From CAZBRS01 sp964494475 (GTDB taxonomy: Bacteria > Myxococcota_A > UBA9042 > CAZBRS01), in NCBI GenBank assembly GCA_964494475.1, contig CAZBRS010000067.1, positions 1 to 24,608 of the forward strand: 24,608 bases of DNA. Direction: 5' to 3'. Each line of letters begins with the position of its first letter. Within the stretch, counting starts at the first letter, position 1. The notes below the pieces were generated by a model. It did not search any database. It saw only the letters and a list, made by a program, of their open reading frames with translations, and had not been told where the DNA came from. Both the position numbers and the translations under genes were made by a program. Of this stretch, positions 23,619-24,608 are shown piece after piece.

Positions 23619-23960
23619 ATGACGACCGTCCGCAAGCTCGAGCAGGTCACGGCGATGGCAGCCCTGCTGTCGAACCCGCTGCGGCTCGCCATCGTGGATC
23701 GTCTCCGGCGCGGCCCGTGCATCGTGGGCGATCTGGTCACGGAGATCGGCGAGAGCCAGGCCACCCTCTCGAAGCAGCTCGGCCTGCTGCGCGAGGCCGG
23801 CCTGCTCGCGTGCCGCCCCGACGGCCGCTGCCGCATCTACGCGCTGGCCAGCCCCGACCTCGCGGCGGCCGCGGTCGACGCGCTCGACAACCTGGGCCGA
23901 CAGGCCACGCGGAACGCGGCCGAGTGCGCCGCTACGCGCAACCCCTCCCTGCCCGCCTGA
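23619..23960 (+). CDS. ArsR/SmtB-family transcriptional regulator
   Basis: 113 aa from ATG 23619; GGGAGGT at 23608-23614 decides this start over GTG 23613. Winged-helix fold: NPLRLAIVDRLRRGPCIVGDLVTEIG, recognition helix SQATLSKQLGLLREAGLL, wing RPDGRCRIYAL, and a C-terminal dimer helix. Cysteines at 34, 65, 71 and 103. The classical CxC metal site of ArsR is absent (only C34 in that region). C34 and C103 lie roughly where the redox pair of sulfide sensors BigR/SqrR is found, so a thiol or persulfide signal is plausible but unproved. The adjacent thioredoxin gene 17 bases downstream supports a redox role. Likely represses its own operon through the dyad at 23581-23608. Confidence 0.92.
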   Translation: MTTVRKLEQVTAMAALLSNPLRLAIVDRLRRGPCIVGDLVTEIGESQATLSKQLGLLREAGLLACRPDGRCRIYALASPDLAAAAVDALDNLGRQATRNAAECAATRNPSLPA

Positions 23961-23977
23961 ACCCGAAGGAGAGCCCC

Positions 23978-24385
23978 ATGAAGCCCGGTCGTCCCCTGCC
24001 CAAGCTGAACGCCAAGGCCCCGTCGTCCCCCGTCAAGGCCGTGAACGACGCCACGTTCGAGCGCGAGGTCCTGCAGTCCGAGCAGCCCGTGCTCGTCGAC
24101 TTCTGGGCGCCGTGGTGCGGGCCGTGCCGCGCCGTGGCCCCCATCGTCGAGCAGATCGCCGTCGAGTACCAGGGCCGCGCCAAGGTGGTGAAGCTCGACA
24201 CCGAGGCCAGCGGGGGCGTGCCCTCGCGCTATGGCATTCGCGCCATCCCCACGCTGCTGGTCTTCAAGGGCGGCCAGGTGGTCGACTCGCGCACCGGCGC
24301 CGGCTCGGCCGACGTGCTGCGCGCCATGCTCGACCGGGCCCTCGGCGAGAAGAAGACCGGCCTCATCTCGCGCCTGTTCAACTAG
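23978..24385 (+). CDS. trxA: Thioredoxin (N-terminally extended)
   Basis: 135 aa from ATG 23978 with AAGGAG upstream, 17 bases after arsR. Thioredoxin fold with VLVDFWAPWCGPC (redox Cys47 and Cys50), VVKLDTEASGGVPSRYGIRAIPTLLVFKGGQ with the cis-Pro loop, and a C-terminal helix. It has about 25 extra residues before the fold (rich in Lys, Pro, Ala and Ser, no signal peptide), so it is cytoplasmic. It reduces protein disulfides using thioredoxin reductase, which is not in the window. The regulator next door suggests thiol-stress or sulfur-responsive expression. An E. coli-type housekeeping thioredoxin is about 108 aa, so this is probably an accessory copy. Confidence 0.93.
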   Translation: MKPGRPLPKLNAKAPSSPVKAVNDATFEREVLQSEQPVLVDFWAPWCGPCRAVAPIVEQIAVEYQGRAKVVKLDTEASGGVPSRYGIRAIPTLLVFKGGQVVDSRTGAGSADVLRAMLDRALGEKKTGLISRLFN

Positions 24386-24551
24386 GAGCCTGTAGCGCAT
24401 TGGACCAGGATGCCGTGGAGACTCTCGTGGCGACATCGACGCCTATGGAGCAACCCGTTGAAAACACGACCGACAGGCTCCCAGGTATTGCCTGGGGGAG
24501 GGCCCCCAGACCCCCAGACGGAGCCCGGTAGCGCTATGCGCTACGGGCTCC
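24385..24551. repeat. Inverted-repeat element after the thioredoxin gene (possible small mobile element)
   Basis: GGAGCCTGTAGCGCAT (24385-24400) and its near-exact complement at 24536-24551 (15 of 16) bracket 167 bp. A third copy of GGAGCCTG lies inverted at 24474-24481. The interval also has the dyad CCCAGG-N5-CCTGGG (24480-24496) and runs of C/G. G+C drops noticeably compared with its neighbours. No convincing gene lies inside. A MITE-like or insertion-sequence edge is possible. Confidence 0.45.
24521..24550 (+). terminator. Strong hairpin, possible terminator for arsR-trx
   Basis: GAGCCCGGTAGCGC (24521-24534) pairs with GCGCTACGGGCTC (24538-24550) with one bulged G and a TAT loop. No U-run follows, so the role as terminator is uncertain; the hairpin may simply be part of the repeat element. 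Confidence 0.35.
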
Positions 24552-24593
24552 TGGTGCGTCCCACAAACTAGTGCGCCATAAATGGAGCCTCCC

Positions 24594-24608
24594 ATGTTGC
24601 AGACCAAC
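24594..24608 (+). CDS. Possible start of a further gene (cut by window end)
   Basis: ATG 24594 is preceded by GGAG at 24584-24587 and followed by four open codons (MLQTN). The low-G+C, repeat-rich leader could suit a transposase or other transferred gene, but five codons cannot identify it. Confidence 0.25.

Noticed and set aside
1..24608. tRNA, rRNA, riboswitch or CRISPR features
   Set aside because: I saw no cloverleaf, rRNA segment, known riboswitch core or short regularly spaced repeats on either strand; without a covariance search, small RNAs cannot be excluded.

Overview
The window is about 70% G+C and reads like a chromosome of a deltaproteobacterium-type organism (Myxococcota or a relative). 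It carries Asp/Pro/Glu-rich lipoprotein linkers, a giant Cys-rich surface lipoprotein, multihaem c-type cytochromes and a sigma54-type two-component system. A run of exactly 100 Ns (14294-14393) shows a draft assembly. The taxonomy is inference.

Layout. (a) 1-7648, plus strand, surface genes: the end of an outer-membrane barrel, a hypothetical lipoprotein whose GTG start lies in a palindromic repeat, a 1171-aa Cys-rich lipoprotein, a GH84 (O-GlcNAcase-like) lipoprotein and a small membrane protein. Several are preceded by TTGACA-type promoters. (b) 7672-13306, plus strand, the most interesting unit: an ArsR-rhodanese fusion regulator with an inverted repeat at its own promoter, a ten-CxxCH cytochrome lipoprotein interrupted by an in-frame TGA, a lipoprotein with six rhodanese domains, and a strong terminator. 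A perfect hairpin with a GGU loop starts 10 nt after the TGA, as expected of a bacterial SECIS, so I call the cytochrome a candidate selenoprotein. (c) 13322-15699: a very long CxxCH-repeat cytochrome broken by the assembly gap, then a small zinc-ribbon protein. (d) 20971-15756, minus strand: a sensor kinase and an NtrC-type regulator, then a -24/-12 promoter reading into two small Gly-rich DxDGDG proteins and an outer-membrane barrel. (e) 21027-24385, plus strand: cydAB (cytochrome bd oxidase, with an unusual Cys cluster in CydA), then an ArsR regulator with a clear operator and a thioredoxin. (f) 24386-24608: a lower-G+C, inverted-repeat-rich stretch and possibly the start of another gene.

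How it may work together (inference): blocks b-d look like an envelope redox module made of a haem/selenium electron carrier, persulfide or selenide handling by rhodaneses, a long haem wire and a barrel, each under its own redox or sigma54 control. Its composition resembles the rhodanese, barrel and multihaem ext loci of Geobacter. Block e adds oxygen respiration and thiol redox control.
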